From Sulfurimonas sp. HSL-3221 (GTDB lineage Bacteria; Campylobacterota; Campylobacteria; Campylobacterales; Sulfurimonadaceae), in the NCBI RefSeq assembly GCF_021044585.1, contig NZ_CP087998.1:248001-312000 (forward strand): DNA of 64,000 nucleotides, read 5' to 3'. The translations under genes and the position numbers were made by a program. The notes under the pieces are model-generated. The model had not been told where the DNA came from, ran no database searches, and saw nothing but the letters and a program-made list of their open reading frames with translations. Shown in pieces: positions 19,369-28,023 of the stretch; positions within the stretch are counted from its first letter, which is position 1, and each line of letters begins with the position of its first letter.

Positions 19369-19373
19369 CCTTC

Positions 19374-20552
19374 CTAGAGCCCCGGCAGGCGCGGAACCTT
19401 ACCCAGTTTGCTGTTGCGGCAGTACCATCCCCACCCTTTTTTCATCCAGTGTCCCAGGATGGGCATCGGCATCATGAAAGCTTTCTTGTCGTCGCGGAAG
19501 ACAAAGCCAGCACCACTGCCGGTATCCATAACGCAGAGGATGTTGAGGTGCTCCTGGTACCCTTTGCGTTCCGCCTTCCCGGCGTCGCGCGCGGCGATGT
19601 TGAAGGCGATGTTTTTGGACATGACTTCAGCCACATGCCCCTGTTTTGCCCGCCATTCCGGTCCTTCCAGCGCCGCGACGTCCCCGGCGGCGTAGACGTT
19701 GCTGACCTCGCCGTCGATCACGACCTCGCTGTAATCGTTGATGGCGACGAAACCGGCCTCGTTCGTCGGGAGGTCTGACGCCTTGATGACACCGTGACCG
19801 TCCCCGGCGGGAATGAACATCGTGAAGTCCGAGTCAAGCTTGCTGTCATCCTCGAAGACGACGCCGTCCTCTTCGAAACGTTTGATCTTTTTGCCGAAGT
19901 GTTTGTTCAGATCGGCCCGTTCGAACATCGTGTCCATCATGCTAAGCGCCTGGTCGCCCATGCGTGCGCCCGGCTTGGGCATCGGGGCGAAAAAGGTCAG
20001 TTCGAAACGGTCGCGGATCCCCTTTTTCTTCAGGAGTTCATGGAGGTTGAAAAAGAGTTCGAAACCGGGACCGCCCCGTACGGCGGAGGTGTCTTTTGGG
20101 TTGCCGCCGAAGCCGAAGGCGACCTTGCCGCTCCCCTTGGCGACCAGGGCGTCGATCCGCTCCTTGATCCGCAACGATTCGCGCGGATCGCCGCAGATGG
20201 AGAGGGTATGCTCGATGCCGGGGTGCTTCATCTTGTGCGCTCCGAGGGCGACGACGAGGTAATCGTAGTCGTCGATCACCTTCCCGGAGGCAAGGGTGAC
20301 CCGGTTCGCCTTCGCCTCGATCGTTTCGACTCCGTCGACCAGGAGGGTGAAGCCGTGGGCATCCCGCAGCTCCTCCAGCGAGACCTTGACGTCGTCAAAG
20401 GAGGCTTCGCCCGTCGGGACCCAGATGGAAGTAGGATAGATATAAAAATAGTCCCGGTCGCTGACGAGCGTCACGTCATAACCTCTTTTGCGCAGATGCG
20501 TCGCCGCATCGACTCCTGCAAACCCTCCGCCAAGCACCAACACCTTTTTCAT
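19374..20552 (-). CDS. FAD-dependent oxidoreductase of the SQR/FCSD group
   Basis: The 392-aa protein has the N-terminal FAD site VLGGGFAGVDAATHLRKRG, a second dinucleotide motif around VAFGFGGNP, and the FAD-binding NVYAAGDVA near 286-293. It resembles sulfide:quinone oxidoreductases and flavocytochrome c sulfide dehydrogenase flavoproteins. Only C120, C340 and C378 are present. C120 and C340 fit two of the three redox cysteines of SQR, but no cysteine is seen at the middle position (around 150-165). The C-terminal amphipathic region could bind the membrane. Sulfide or quinone activity is therefore plausible but unproven; NDH-2 is an alternative. AGGGG precedes the ATG. Confidence 0.7.
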   Translation of the reverse strand: MKKVLVLGGGFAGVDAATHLRKRGYDVTLVSDRDYFYIYPTSIWVPTGEASFDDVKVSLEELRDAHGFTLLVDGVETIEAKANRVTLASGKVIDDYDYLVVALGAHKMKHPGIEHTLSICGDPRESLRIKERIDALVAKGSGKVAFGFGGNPKDTSAVRGGPGFELFFNLHELLKKKGIRDRFELTFFAPMPKPGARMGDQALSMMDTMFERADLNKHFGKKIKRFEEDGVVFEDDSKLDSDFTMFIPAGDGHGVIKASDLPTNEAGFVAINDYSEVVIDGEVSNVYAAGDVAALEGPEWRAKQGHVAEVMSKNIAFNIAARDAGKAERKGYQEHLNILCVMDTGSGAGFVFRDDKKAFMMPMPILGHWMKKGWGWYCRNSKLGKVPRLPGL

Positions 20553-20621
20553 CGCTACCCCTATAATTTGGATTGATAATAATCATAATACAATGACGAT
20601 AAAATCAAAATTAAACGGCAG

Positions 20622-23396
20622 TTATTTCGTCAAATTCTTCCGGTGGCGATGGAGGTTAAGGGTGAGCTCCCGGGTCATTGCTTCGGCGTGCTTCGGCAGG
20701 TAGAAGTGATTACCCTGGACTTTGTCGCAGCGATACTTTTTCAGCGCATCGGCCTGTTCGGGAAGTTCGACGCCTTCGGCAACAACCTGGTATCCGAGCT
20801 CATGGGCCATGGCGATGATGGAGCGGATCAGGGCCTGGTTCTGGCTGCTTTCGTATTCCTGGACAAAGCTTTTGTCGATCTTGACCGTGTCGATGGTAAG
20901 GCGGCTGAGGTAGCTGAGCGAGGAGTACCCGGTGCCGAAATCGTCGATGCTGATATGGATGCCGAGGTCGCTGAAGGCGCCGAGCACGCTCTTGGCTGCT
21001 TCCGTATCCAGGTCGATCAGCTGCCCCTCGGTGATCTCGATGCCGATAAATACCGGATCGATATTGTACGTTTCGAGCAATTCGGTGACATAGGTGAGGA
21101 TCTCTTTGTTCGCCAGCTGTTCTGCGGGGACGTTGACGTCAATCCGGATCAGCGCCAGGCGCAGACGCCGCCACTGGTCAAGCAGCCGGACGGCGTGTTC
21201 GAAGGCCCTTTGCGTCAGGGTCTGCATCAGGTGCGCCTTCTCGACGATGGGCAGGAACGTTATCGGCGGGATGTAGGCGCTGTTCTCTTCGTCGTACCAG
21301 CGTACCAGGGCCTCGCAGCTCACGATGACACCGGTATAGAGGTCGACCTGCGGCTGGTAGAAAAAGGTGATCTTGTCATCTTGAAACGTCTGTCGAAGGG
21401 CATTCTCCATTGTCAGTTGGCGCTCGATCTCTTCGGTCATCTCCGCCGTGAAGTAGGTGAACTGGTTTTTGCCGCCGCGTTTCGCTTTGTACATGGCGGC
21501 ATCGGCCTGTTTGAGCAGGACGTCGAGTGCGCTGCTGTTCTCCGGGAAGAGCGTAATCCCGATGCTGGCACCGACGTAGAGCTCCTGCTCTTTGATGTTG
21601 AAGCCCTCTTGCAAAACGCTGATCATTTTCTGGGCGATATGGGAGGTGACAAAATGGTCCTCGCCGTACTCCACCGTGACGATAAACTCGTCGCCGCCGA
21701 AACGGGCGATGTAGTCGGATTCGCGCAGGACATGCTGCAGACGCCGCGCGGCTTGGACCAGTAGTTTGTCGCCGTAGTTATGGCCGAACGTGTCATTGAT
21801 GTACTTGAAGTTATCCAGGTCAATGAAGAAGATGGCAAACTGTTTTTCAGCCCGTTGCGCACTCGTGATCAGGGACTGGAGATGGTAGTTGAGGTGATGG
21901 CGGTTCGGCAGCATCGTCAATGCGTCGTAGTCGGCGAGCTGTTTGAGCTTTGATTCAGCGGCTTTTTGAAGACTCAGATCGATGTCGATGGCGTAGAACT
22001 GCGGGTTTTCCGTGGCCCGGTCGAGAAGGATACGCGCGCTTTGCACCGGGATGGAGATGCCGCTTCTGGCCAGGACCGAATGCTCTTCGGCCGCCATCGC
22101 ATCGTTATGGTTCAACCACGCCGCGATCCCCGCGGCAAAATGTTTTTGTTGGGATTGGGGAAGGATCAATTCGTCAATCTTCCGCCCCAGGGCCTCTTCG
22201 GCGCTGTAGCCGTACAGCGCTTCGCTTTGACGGTTCCAGTAGTTGATGCGCCGCTGTTCGTCGAAGCCCTGGATCGCGACGGTCGGCATCTGATCCAGCA
22301 GCGAACGGAAACGCTGTTCCGTCGTTTCATGATAGTTCTGGGCGCGGTACTGGAAGGTGTAATCGATATAGGCGGTGACGACGCCGACGATGCGGCCGTC
22401 GGGATCGCTCAGCGGGGCGCGGCTGCTGAGCCGCCACATCTCTCCTTGCTTTTCAATCCGGTTGAGCAGTTCGGTCCCGTGCTCCAGTACCTTCCGATCT
22501 GACATTTCGAAGAGCTGTGCCTCCTCCGCCCCGAAAAGGTCATGGTCGGTTTTCCCTTTGAGCGCATTGCTGTTGCCCAACCGGACATCCTTGGCAAAAG
22601 AGAGATTGCCTCCGAGGTAGACAAGATTACTGTTTTTCCAGCAGATGCGTATCGGCGTGGCGTCGATGAGCTGCTCATAGAAACGGCTGGTCGAGTGGAC
22701 CGTATTGTATTGGGCCAGGACCCGGTGGTAAAGCGCGTTCTGATGGGAAAAGACCATGAAACGGTTCAGCAGGTTCGTCAGGTACGTCAGTATATCGTTG
22801 TCCATGCAGGCGGTATCGGTGTAGAGGGTGACGATGCCCTCCGGACGGGTCCGGTCGGGGGAGAAGAGCGGGACCGAGAGGACGGAGACCAGCGGGGCGT
22901 AGCGCAACCGTCTCTGCCATGCCGTGTCCATCGGGGCTTCAAGCGCATTGCTGAAGAGATGGGGCTGGGCGGAAACAAAGGCGTATTCGGTCGGGTTTTG
23001 TGCCTCGTCGACCGCCACGGCGGGGCGGACACCGTAGTCCTCTGTCAAAAAACCCGGTTCGGTTTCGTCATAGATGTAAAAGGGGTCGATAGCGCCCTCT
23101 TTGTTCGTGAAGCCGGCCCAGAGGGTCACGACGGGGGCAAAACTGCTTAAGAGCTCGAAAAGCTGCTGTTTCTGGCTTTCCGGCGAAAGTTCCAAGGTGC
23201 AGAGCCGATCGACGCGATCGCCGAGATCAAACCACATACGCTCCTGCAGACTTGGATCGGGCAGTTCATTCGGGGAGGCATCTATGGGACCTTCGGCGAC
23301 CGGCAGCGGCAGCGGCTTGATACGCCAGTAGAGAAACAGAGCGGAAGCGATGGCGAGCGGCCATAAGATGTGAAGGAAAAAATCCGCGGTCGTCAT
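20622..23396 (-). CDS. Large GGDEF-EAL protein with GAF-like and PAS domains
   Basis: The 924-aa protein has an N-terminal membrane helix (about 8-25), a long GAF-like region (about 55-230), two PAS-like regions (about 235-350 and 365-480), a GGDEF domain (GGDEF at 567-571) and an EAL domain (EAL at 695-697, with DFGTGYSSLSYLSRL later). Both catalytic motifs are intact. The C-terminal DKVQGNHFYLPKHAEAM deviates from the usual QGYLFSKP ending. It is transcribed away from msrA, with a very AT-rich spacer upstream (23397-23520) that probably holds its promoter. Together with the protein at 16966 it makes two bifunctional c-di-GMP enzymes within 7 kb. Confidence 0.9.
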   Translation of the reverse strand: MTTADFFLHILWPLAIASALFLYWRIKPLPLPVAEGPIDASPNELPDPSLQERMWFDLGDRVDRLCTLELSPESQKQQLFELLSSFAPVVTLWAGFTNKEGAIDPFYIYDETEPGFLTEDYGVRPAVAVDEAQNPTEYAFVSAQPHLFSNALEAPMDTAWQRRLRYAPLVSVLSVPLFSPDRTRPEGIVTLYTDTACMDNDILTYLTNLLNRFMVFSHQNALYHRVLAQYNTVHSTSRFYEQLIDATPIRICWKNSNLVYLGGNLSFAKDVRLGNSNALKGKTDHDLFGAEEAQLFEMSDRKVLEHGTELLNRIEKQGEMWRLSSRAPLSDPDGRIVGVVTAYIDYTFQYRAQNYHETTEQRFRSLLDQMPTVAIQGFDEQRRINYWNRQSEALYGYSAEEALGRKIDELILPQSQQKHFAAGIAAWLNHNDAMAAEEHSVLARSGISIPVQSARILLDRATENPQFYAIDIDLSLQKAAESKLKQLADYDALTMLPNRHHLNYHLQSLITSAQRAEKQFAIFFIDLDNFKYINDTFGHNYGDKLLVQAARRLQHVLRESDYIARFGGDEFIVTVEYGEDHFVTSHIAQKMISVLQEGFNIKEQELYVGASIGITLFPENSSALDVLLKQADAAMYKAKRGGKNQFTYFTAEMTEEIERQLTMENALRQTFQDDKITFFYQPQVDLYTGVIVSCEALVRWYDEENSAYIPPITFLPIVEKAHLMQTLTQRAFEHAVRLLDQWRRLRLALIRIDVNVPAEQLANKEILTYVTELLETYNIDPVFIGIEITEGQLIDLDTEAAKSVLGAFSDLGIHISIDDFGTGYSSLSYLSRLTIDTVKIDKSFVQEYESSQNQALIRSIIAMAHELGYQVVAEGVELPEQADALKKYRCDKVQGNHFYLPKHAEAMTRELTLNLHRHRKNLTK

Positions 23397-23584
23397 GATG
23401 GTCTACGTTCCCTTGCGCGAAGAATTTTTTAGAGTACTATATTTTATATTAATATTGTTTGTTGTAATTGAACAGAAATATAGCAATACTTATGTTCTGT
23501 AATTTTTGACGTCGCCGTTTAGATTGAAGCTATGGGGTGCCTTGAAGGTACGCTTTGGCATTATTGGGGCAAAAAAGGATGACG

Positions 23585-24115
23585 ATGGCTAAGGAAGTAG
23601 CGCTCCTCGGGGGCGGATGTTTTTGGTGCATCGAGGCAGTCTATCGCCGGGTCAAAGGGGTCAGCAGCGCCATCAGCGGTTACGCGGGCGGCGCAACGGA
23701 GCACCCCGATTACCGTGCGGTCTGCAGCGGAACGACGGGGCACGCCGAAGTGGTCGAGGTCACTTTCGATCCCGACGTTATCTCCTTCGGGGAGATTCTC
23801 GATATTTTCTGGGTCATTCACGATCCGACGACGCTGAACCGCCAGGGCGCGGACGTCGGGACCCAGTACCGCTCGGTCATCTACTATTATAACGATGTAC
23901 AGAAAGCAGAAGCGGAGGCCGCCATTGCCGCAGCACAGACCGGTTTTTCCGACCCGATCGTGACGGAACTCTCCCCGGCTCCGACGTTCTATCCGGCAGA
24001 AGCGTACCACCAGAACTATTTCGACCTCAATCCCCAGCAGGGATACTGCCAGGTCGTGATCGCGCCGAAGGTGCAGAAATTTATGCGGACGTTCCAGGAG
24101 AAGATTGATGTTTGA
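23585..24115 (+). CDS. msrA: Peptide-methionine (S)-S-oxide reductase
   Basis: MsrA repairs S-methionine sulfoxide in proteins using thioredoxin. The 176-aa protein has the active-site GGGCFWCIEA near the N-terminus and the conserved SGYAGG, HAEVVEVTFDP, YRSVIYYY and AEAYHQNYF segments. I chose the ATG at 23585 because AGGA sits five bases before it; in-frame TTG and ATG codons upstream (23555, 23579) are less well supported. It overlaps the DUF420 gene by eight bases. There is no fused MsrB domain. Confidence 0.95.
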   Translation: MAKEVALLGGGCFWCIEAVYRRVKGVSSAISGYAGGATEHPDYRAVCSGTTGHAEVVEVTFDPDVISFGEILDIFWVIHDPTTLNRQGADVGTQYRSVIYYYNDVQKAEAEAAIAAAQTGFSDPIVTELSPAPTFYPAEAYHQNYFDLNPQQGYCQVVIAPKVQKFMRTFQEKIDV

Positions 24116-24569
24116 GGCAGGTTTTCTGGGGACGCGCGCCCTCTGGTTTATGGACATCGTCACCCTGTGGTTTGCAGCGTTGCCGTTCTTGATGGGCGGG
24201 GCGATCCTTCTGATTAAAGGCGGGTATGAAAAGGGGCACAAACGTGCACAGACGCTGCTCTTCGCGGTCACGCTGGCGATGGTCGTGCTTTTCGAAGTCG
24301 GGGTGCGCTTTACCGGCGGCTTTGTCGCCTACGCGGAAGAGAGCGGCGTGGAGTTCTCCTCGCTGGCGGTGTTCCTGGCGGTGCATGTGCTGATCGCCGT
24401 CGCCGCCGTCGCCGGGTGGGCATGGCTGCTGATCGACGCCCTGCGAAGCTACAGTGGCAGTGAAACGGTGGCCGCCACGCACAAGCGCAACGGTGTGATC
24501 GTGTTCTCGGGGATGACTGTCACATCGCTGATGGGTGTGACGATCTACGGCATGCTTTTTATGACCTAG
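24108..24569 (+). CDS. DUF420 family membrane protein
   Basis: The 153-aa protein has four predicted membrane helices, with segments ALWFMDIVTLWFAALPFLMGG, AQTLLFAVTLAMVVLFEVGV and SLAVFLAVHVLIAVAAVAGW, matching DUF420 (YozB-like) proteins. This family often sits near haem-copper oxidase genes, but its reaction is unknown. AGGAG lies seven bases before the ATG at 24108, and it overlaps msrA by eight bases, so the two are translationally coupled. A small membrane protein gene follows 3 bases after its stop. Confidence 0.75.
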   Translation: MFEAGFLGTRALWFMDIVTLWFAALPFLMGGAILLIKGGYEKGHKRAQTLLFAVTLAMVVLFEVGVRFTGGFVAYAEESGVEFSSLAVFLAVHVLIAVAAVAGWAWLLIDALRSYSGSETVAATHKRNGVIVFSGMTVTSLMGVTIYGMLFMT

Positions 24570-24572
24570 CGG

Positions 24573-24746
24573 ATGTGTTTCGTCGTTTTTATCGTCGTCG
24601 GTGCCTTCGCCGTGTCACTGCTGACACACGGACAGCTGCTCTACGGGGTGGCCGCCGGGGCCGTCTCCCTCTTTTTCCTTTTCTTCTCGGTACGCAAGCT
24701 CATCAAGAACGGACCCTGTCTCTTCGGCAAACGCAGAGACTGCTAG
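24573..24746 (+). CDS. 57-aa two-helix membrane protein, unknown function
   Basis: This short frame begins MCFVVFIVVGAFAVSLL and has two hydrophobic segments (about 2-17 and 23-40) separated by THGQLLYG, followed by a basic tail with two cysteines (VRKLIKNGPCLFGKRRDC). It begins three bases after the DUF420 stop. The ribosome binding site is weak (GCGG), so translation probably depends on coupling. Hydrophobic composition, tight spacing and positive-inside ending support it as real. I do not recognise a family. Confidence 0.6.
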   Translation: MCFVVFIVVGAFAVSLLTHGQLLYGVAAGAVSLFFLFFSVRKLIKNGPCLFGKRRDC

Positions 24747-24749
24747 CGC

Positions 24750-24971
24750 TCAGAGCCGCCCCTGTTTGACAAGGGAGAGGACCATGGCCAGCGAATAGCC
24801 GTCGTTCTCATACCCGTCTTCGATGCAGGATTCGCATTTGTTGCCCAGTTCGCACTCGCTGTGGTTGAGCATCGCGTCGACGCTCTCCCAGCCATGTGAC
24901 TTGATGCATTCGGCAATCGCCTTCATATCCATCGAATTACAGACGCAGATCATGCGGTCGGTGTCGATCAT
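24750..24971 (-). CDS. Bfd-like [2Fe-2S]-binding protein
   Basis: The 73-aa protein has C9-x-C11 (ICVCNSMD) near the start and C46-x2-C49 (NKCESC) later, the cysteine layout of bacterioferritin-associated ferredoxin and related BFD-like [2Fe-2S] domains. The 34-residue gap is slightly longer than in Bfd, and there are additional cysteines (C22, C40). The start overlaps the hemD stop by ATGA, so the two are coupled; a link between haem synthesis and iron-sulfur or iron handling is a reasonable inference. The partner is unknown. Confidence 0.65.
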   Translation of the reverse strand: MIDTDRMICVCNSMDMKAIAECIKSHGWESVDAMLNHSECELGNKCESCIEDGYENDGYSLAMVLSLVKQGRL

Positions 24972-25621
24972 ACTTGCTCCTTTGCCAGCTCTTTTGCGAG
25001 GGTGATGCAGGCCGCGACGGTCGGTTCGGGGGCGATGTGGACCTTCTGGCCGGGAAGGCTCTTTTCCGTCGTGCTGCCGATGGCGACGACGGTCTGGGTC
25101 TGGGCCAGGACAAAGCGGCGCTGAAAGCACTGCAGTGCAGAAGGCGAGGTAAAGATCAGTATGCTGTCGTCGGGAATTGCAATGTCTATTTTATCGGCCC
25201 GACAGAGGGTCTCATAGACCACGGCCTCCTCCACGGCGACCCCCTCGTCGCGCAGCCGGGAGGCGAAGTCCGACGCGACGACCCGGGGGCGTGCATAGAG
25301 CCAGCGGAAACGGGGGAAACGCTCCCGGATAAGTGCGTACAGCATCTCGCCATACCCCTTCACCGTTCCGGCAACCGTGCCGCCGAGTGCCTCCACGCGC
25401 TGCTGCGTTCCCTTCCCGACGCAGAGCACAGGCACGCTTTTCCACTCCGGGGCGATCTTTTCCAGGGCATCGACGCCATTTTTCGAGGTAAAGATGATGC
25501 CGTCGATCCGTGAAAGATCGACTTCGGGCCGCAGCCATGCCGTTTCCAGGATCGGCAGATGGGTAATGTCGGGATCATCGGAGGGGGTCACAGAAAGAAG
25601 ATAGATGGGCCGTATTGTCAT
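24968..25621 (-). CDS. hemD: Uroporphyrinogen-III synthase
   Basis: HemD inverts ring D and closes hydroxymethylbilane to uroporphyrinogen III for haem and sirohaem. The 217-aa sequence is divergent, as usual for this family, but keeps the two-domain alternation with DGIIFTSKNGVDAL (about 37-50), LCVGKGTQQRVEALG and the later ILIFTSPSALQCF and VVAIGSTTEKSL. An open frame extends 93 codons upstream, but ATG 25621 matches the family start and has TATAAT exactly six bases upstream with no ribosome binding site, predicting a leaderless mRNA. It overlaps the Bfd-like gene. Confidence 0.85.
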   Translation of the reverse strand: MTIRPIYLLSVTPSDDPDITHLPILETAWLRPEVDLSRIDGIIFTSKNGVDALEKIAPEWKSVPVLCVGKGTQQRVEALGGTVAGTVKGYGEMLYALIRERFPRFRWLYARPRVVASDFASRLRDEGVAVEEAVVYETLCRADKIDIAIPDDSILIFTSPSALQCFQRRFVLAQTQTVVAIGSTTEKSLPGQKVHIAPEPTVAACITLAKELAKEQV

Positions 25622-25627
25622 AGATGG

Positions 25628-25633
25628 ATTATA
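25628..25633 (-). promoter_or_regulatory. Promoter -10 predicting a leaderless hemD mRNA
   Basis: On the minus strand GTTGGTTATAAT is followed by CCATCT and then the ATG at 25621. The six-base gap places the transcription start on the A of the start codon. Confidence 0.65.
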
Positions 25634-25715
25634 ACCAACTCCCGGTGGATGTCGGGAGAAGGAGACGCTTTGAATGAAGGTAGGGAAAGTATAGTAAAGA
25701 AAAGTTACTAAACTG

Positions 25716-26132
25716 TTAACGCTTTTTCTGGCACGCCGGGCAGATGCCCCGCAGCACGATATCGCTGCTCTGGATGCTGTAGCCGCTGACGGCTTCGGCG
25801 TGCGCTCTGATCTGCTCCGTATCGAAGGAAAAATCTTCGATCTTCCCGCATTCGCTGCAGTGCAGGTGCAGGTGCGGCTCTTTTCGGATCTCGAAAACAC
25901 TCTTGCTCTCGGGGACTTTCACCTCTTCGAGCAGTCCGTTTTCCGTCATTATGGCAATATTCTTGTACACCGTCGCCAGTGAAACGTTCGGATACGCTTC
26001 TTTTACCTCCTGGTAAAGCATATCGATGTTCAGGTGGCCGAAGGTGTTGAGGCTTTCGACGATCTTGAGCCGCTGCGGTGTCACTTTGAGATGGTGGTTC
26101 CGCAGGTTTGTGGCTATGAGTTCTTTATTCAT
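25716..26132 (-). CDS. Fur-family transcriptional regulator, PerR-like
   Basis: The 138-aa protein has the winged-helix N-terminal half (LKVTPQRLKIVESL, VSLATVYKNIAIMTENGLL) and the metal-binding C-terminal half with HLHLHCSECGKIEDF and GICPACQ: two CxxC pairs for structural zinc. Divergence from a cytochrome c peroxidase gene favours a peroxide-sensing PerR role over iron-sensing Fur, but this is inference. The ATG at 26132 gives the family N-terminus. There is no ribosome binding site, and a weaker -10 (TTTAAT) ends six bases upstream, so it may also be leaderless. Confidence 0.8.
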   Translation of the reverse strand: MNKELIATNLRNHHLKVTPQRLKIVESLNTFGHLNIDMLYQEVKEAYPNVSLATVYKNIAIMTENGLLEEVKVPESKSVFEIRKEPHLHLHCSECGKIEDFSFDTEQIRAHAEAVSGYSIQSSDIVLRGICPACQKKR

Positions 26133-26327
26133 AGTAGCATTAAAGCACCAAAAAGGTAAAAGTCGAAATAATAGTAGCAAGAAGGCGGCGTTTATTATTT
26201 TCCATTAAGTAAAAGTAGTTTGTTTATTTAAGGAAAAAAATTATCGTTTACAGGTAGAATTTCCCCATTACATGAATTTGGAACCTTCGCATTTCTGCCG
26301 GAGGATTGAATAATCAAGGAGAGAAAA

Positions 26328-27353
26328 ATGTTTAAAAAAATTGCGTTGACAGCATGTGTCCTGGCTTCTGCCGCATCCGCGGAGACACTGGCCGATCAGG
26401 CCAAGGCGATGGGTCTCGCCCCTATTCCGAAAAGCACGACCGAACTCTATAAGCTCATCGACAATCCGAAGAACCCGATGAATGCCCAGAAGGTTGAGCT
26501 CGGCAAACAGCTCTTCTTCGACCCTCGCCTTTCAAAGAGCGAAATCATCAGCTGTAACACCTGCCACAACCTCGCCACCGGCGGTGTGGACGGCGTGCCG
26601 GCGGCGATCGGCCACAACTGGGCACACAACCCGCACCACCTGAACTCTCCGTCGGTCTACAACGCCGTATTCGCTGAGAAACAGTTCTGGGACGGCCGCA
26701 GCCCGGACCTCGAAGACCAGGCGCAGGGACCGATGCAGGCGGCCCCGGAGATGGCGGCCAAACCCGAACACGTTGCCGCCGTCGTCAACGCCATCCCTGC
26801 ATACGTCGCGGCGTTCCGCCACGCCTACAATGACCAGAAGATGGTCCCGACCTTCAAGGACATCGCGGATGTGATCGCCTCCTTCGAGCGCACACTGGTC
26901 ACGCCGTCACGCTTCGACGAGTACCTGCGCGGCTGTGACAAAGCACTCTCCAAAGAGGAGAAGGCCGGTCTGCAGACCTTCATTGACAAAGGGTGCGTGA
27001 GCTGTCACACCGGCGTGGCTGTCGGCGGCGGTATGCAGCCGTTCCCGCTGATGGGCAAGTTCAAGTACATGGGCGTCGGCGATTTCAAAGGCGATGCGAA
27101 CGGGATGGTCAAGGTTCCGACGCTGCGCAACGTTGAAGAGACAGCGCCTTATTTCCACAACGGTACGGTCTGGAGCCTGAAAGAGGCGATCAAGATCATG
27201 GGCGAGACTCAGCTGGGTGTCAAACTGACCGACGCAGAGACGGAGAGCATCGAGACGTTCCTCAAATCGCTGACGGGCGAGAAGCCGGTCGTCGAGTACC
27301 CGGTCCTGCCGGCCCGCACGGCGACAACACCGTTGCCGGATTCCGGCAAATAA
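26328..27353 (+). CDS. Di-haem cytochrome c peroxidase
   Basis: This periplasmic enzyme reduces hydrogen peroxide with electrons from a c-type cytochrome. The 341-aa precursor has a signal peptide (about 1-18, ending ASA-E) and two haem c sites: SCNTCH (about 75-80) and GCVSCH (about 222-227), with LFFDPRLSKS and a late KVPTLRNVEETAPYFHNGTVWSLKEAI that are typical of the family. AAGGAG precedes the ATG. It is divergent from the PerR-like gene, whose shared 195-bp AT-rich spacer should contain the control site; I could not define a clear Per box. Confidence 0.94.
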   Translation: MFKKIALTACVLASAASAETLADQAKAMGLAPIPKSTTELYKLIDNPKNPMNAQKVELGKQLFFDPRLSKSEIISCNTCHNLATGGVDGVPAAIGHNWAHNPHHLNSPSVYNAVFAEKQFWDGRSPDLEDQAQGPMQAAPEMAAKPEHVAAVVNAIPAYVAAFRHAYNDQKMVPTFKDIADVIASFERTLVTPSRFDEYLRGCDKALSKEEKAGLQTFIDKGCVSCHTGVAVGGGMQPFPLMGKFKYMGVGDFKGDANGMVKVPTLRNVEETAPYFHNGTVWSLKEAIKIMGETQLGVKLTDAETESIETFLKSLTGEKPVVEYPVLPARTATTPLPDSGK

Positions 27354-27357
27354 CCCT

Positions 27358-27957
27358 CTAGCGGCCGGCCAGCGCCAGCCGCACCATCAACTCCCCCTTC
27401 TCCTCATAAACCTCAAGCTGTGCAGCGAGCGCGAGACGCCGTCTGCGTATGATCCCCTCCATGGTATGAAAGACATGAAAATACTCCGGCGTGAACGGTG
27501 TCTGGATATACCGCAGCCGTTTGGCGGCGACCAGGGTGACGAGGGCAGCGGCTGCGCTGTAGTAGAAGCTCTTGTTGACGGTGCGCTGCAGGCGGTAGTC
27601 ACGCATCAGCATCAGGTTGGTCCGCAGGACGGCGCGGGCTTCGGCGGAGAGCGAAAGCGCGCTCTGTACCCGCCGGAGCTCTTCGTCGAGTTCGGCCGCT
27701 TTGTCGCTCAGGCGCCTTTGCGCCTCGGTTTTCGCATTCTGGCAGTGCGCGGCGATGATCCGAAGCAGTTCTTCGTCGCTGTAATGCTTCCGGTCGGGCG
27801 TATAGGTATAGTTTTGCGACGAGGTGTAGTCGTGGTCGAGGGCCAGCAGCAGGGAGACGATGAAGGGAATATAACGGTACTTGTCCTCTTTTTTCCTGTC
27901 GAAGACGATGCCGCTGTGGGAGATGAGCGGCTTGGGGCCGGCGTAGGTTAATTTCAT
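27358..27957 (-). CDS. Hypothetical helical protein at the Bat operon end
   Basis: I do not recognise this 199-aa protein. It is largely alpha-helical and basic, with a charged stretch (about 65-110, NAKTEAQRRLSDKAAELDEE) that could form a coiled coil, a short hydrophobic segment (about 130-145, SFYYSAAAALVTLVAAK) and no signal peptide. AAGGAGAG precedes the ATG at 27957. It follows the thioredoxin-like gene by 66 bases on the same strand and may be the last gene of the Bat transcript. It ends only four bases from the convergent peroxidase gene. Confidence 0.7.
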   Translation of the reverse strand: MKLTYAGPKPLISHSGIVFDRKKEDKYRYIPFIVSLLLALDHDYTSSQNYTYTPDRKHYSDEELLRIIAAHCQNAKTEAQRRLSDKAAELDEELRRVQSALSLSAEARAVLRTNLMLMRDYRLQRTVNKSFYYSAAAALVTLVAAKRLRYIQTPFTPEYFHVFHTMEGIIRRRRLALAAQLEVYEEKGELMVRLALAGR

Positions 27958-28023
27958 CCTCTCTCCTTGGGGCGCGTTGGCAACAGTGTACCACCCTTTG
28001 GTAACGGCTCGCGCTGCGCGGCG

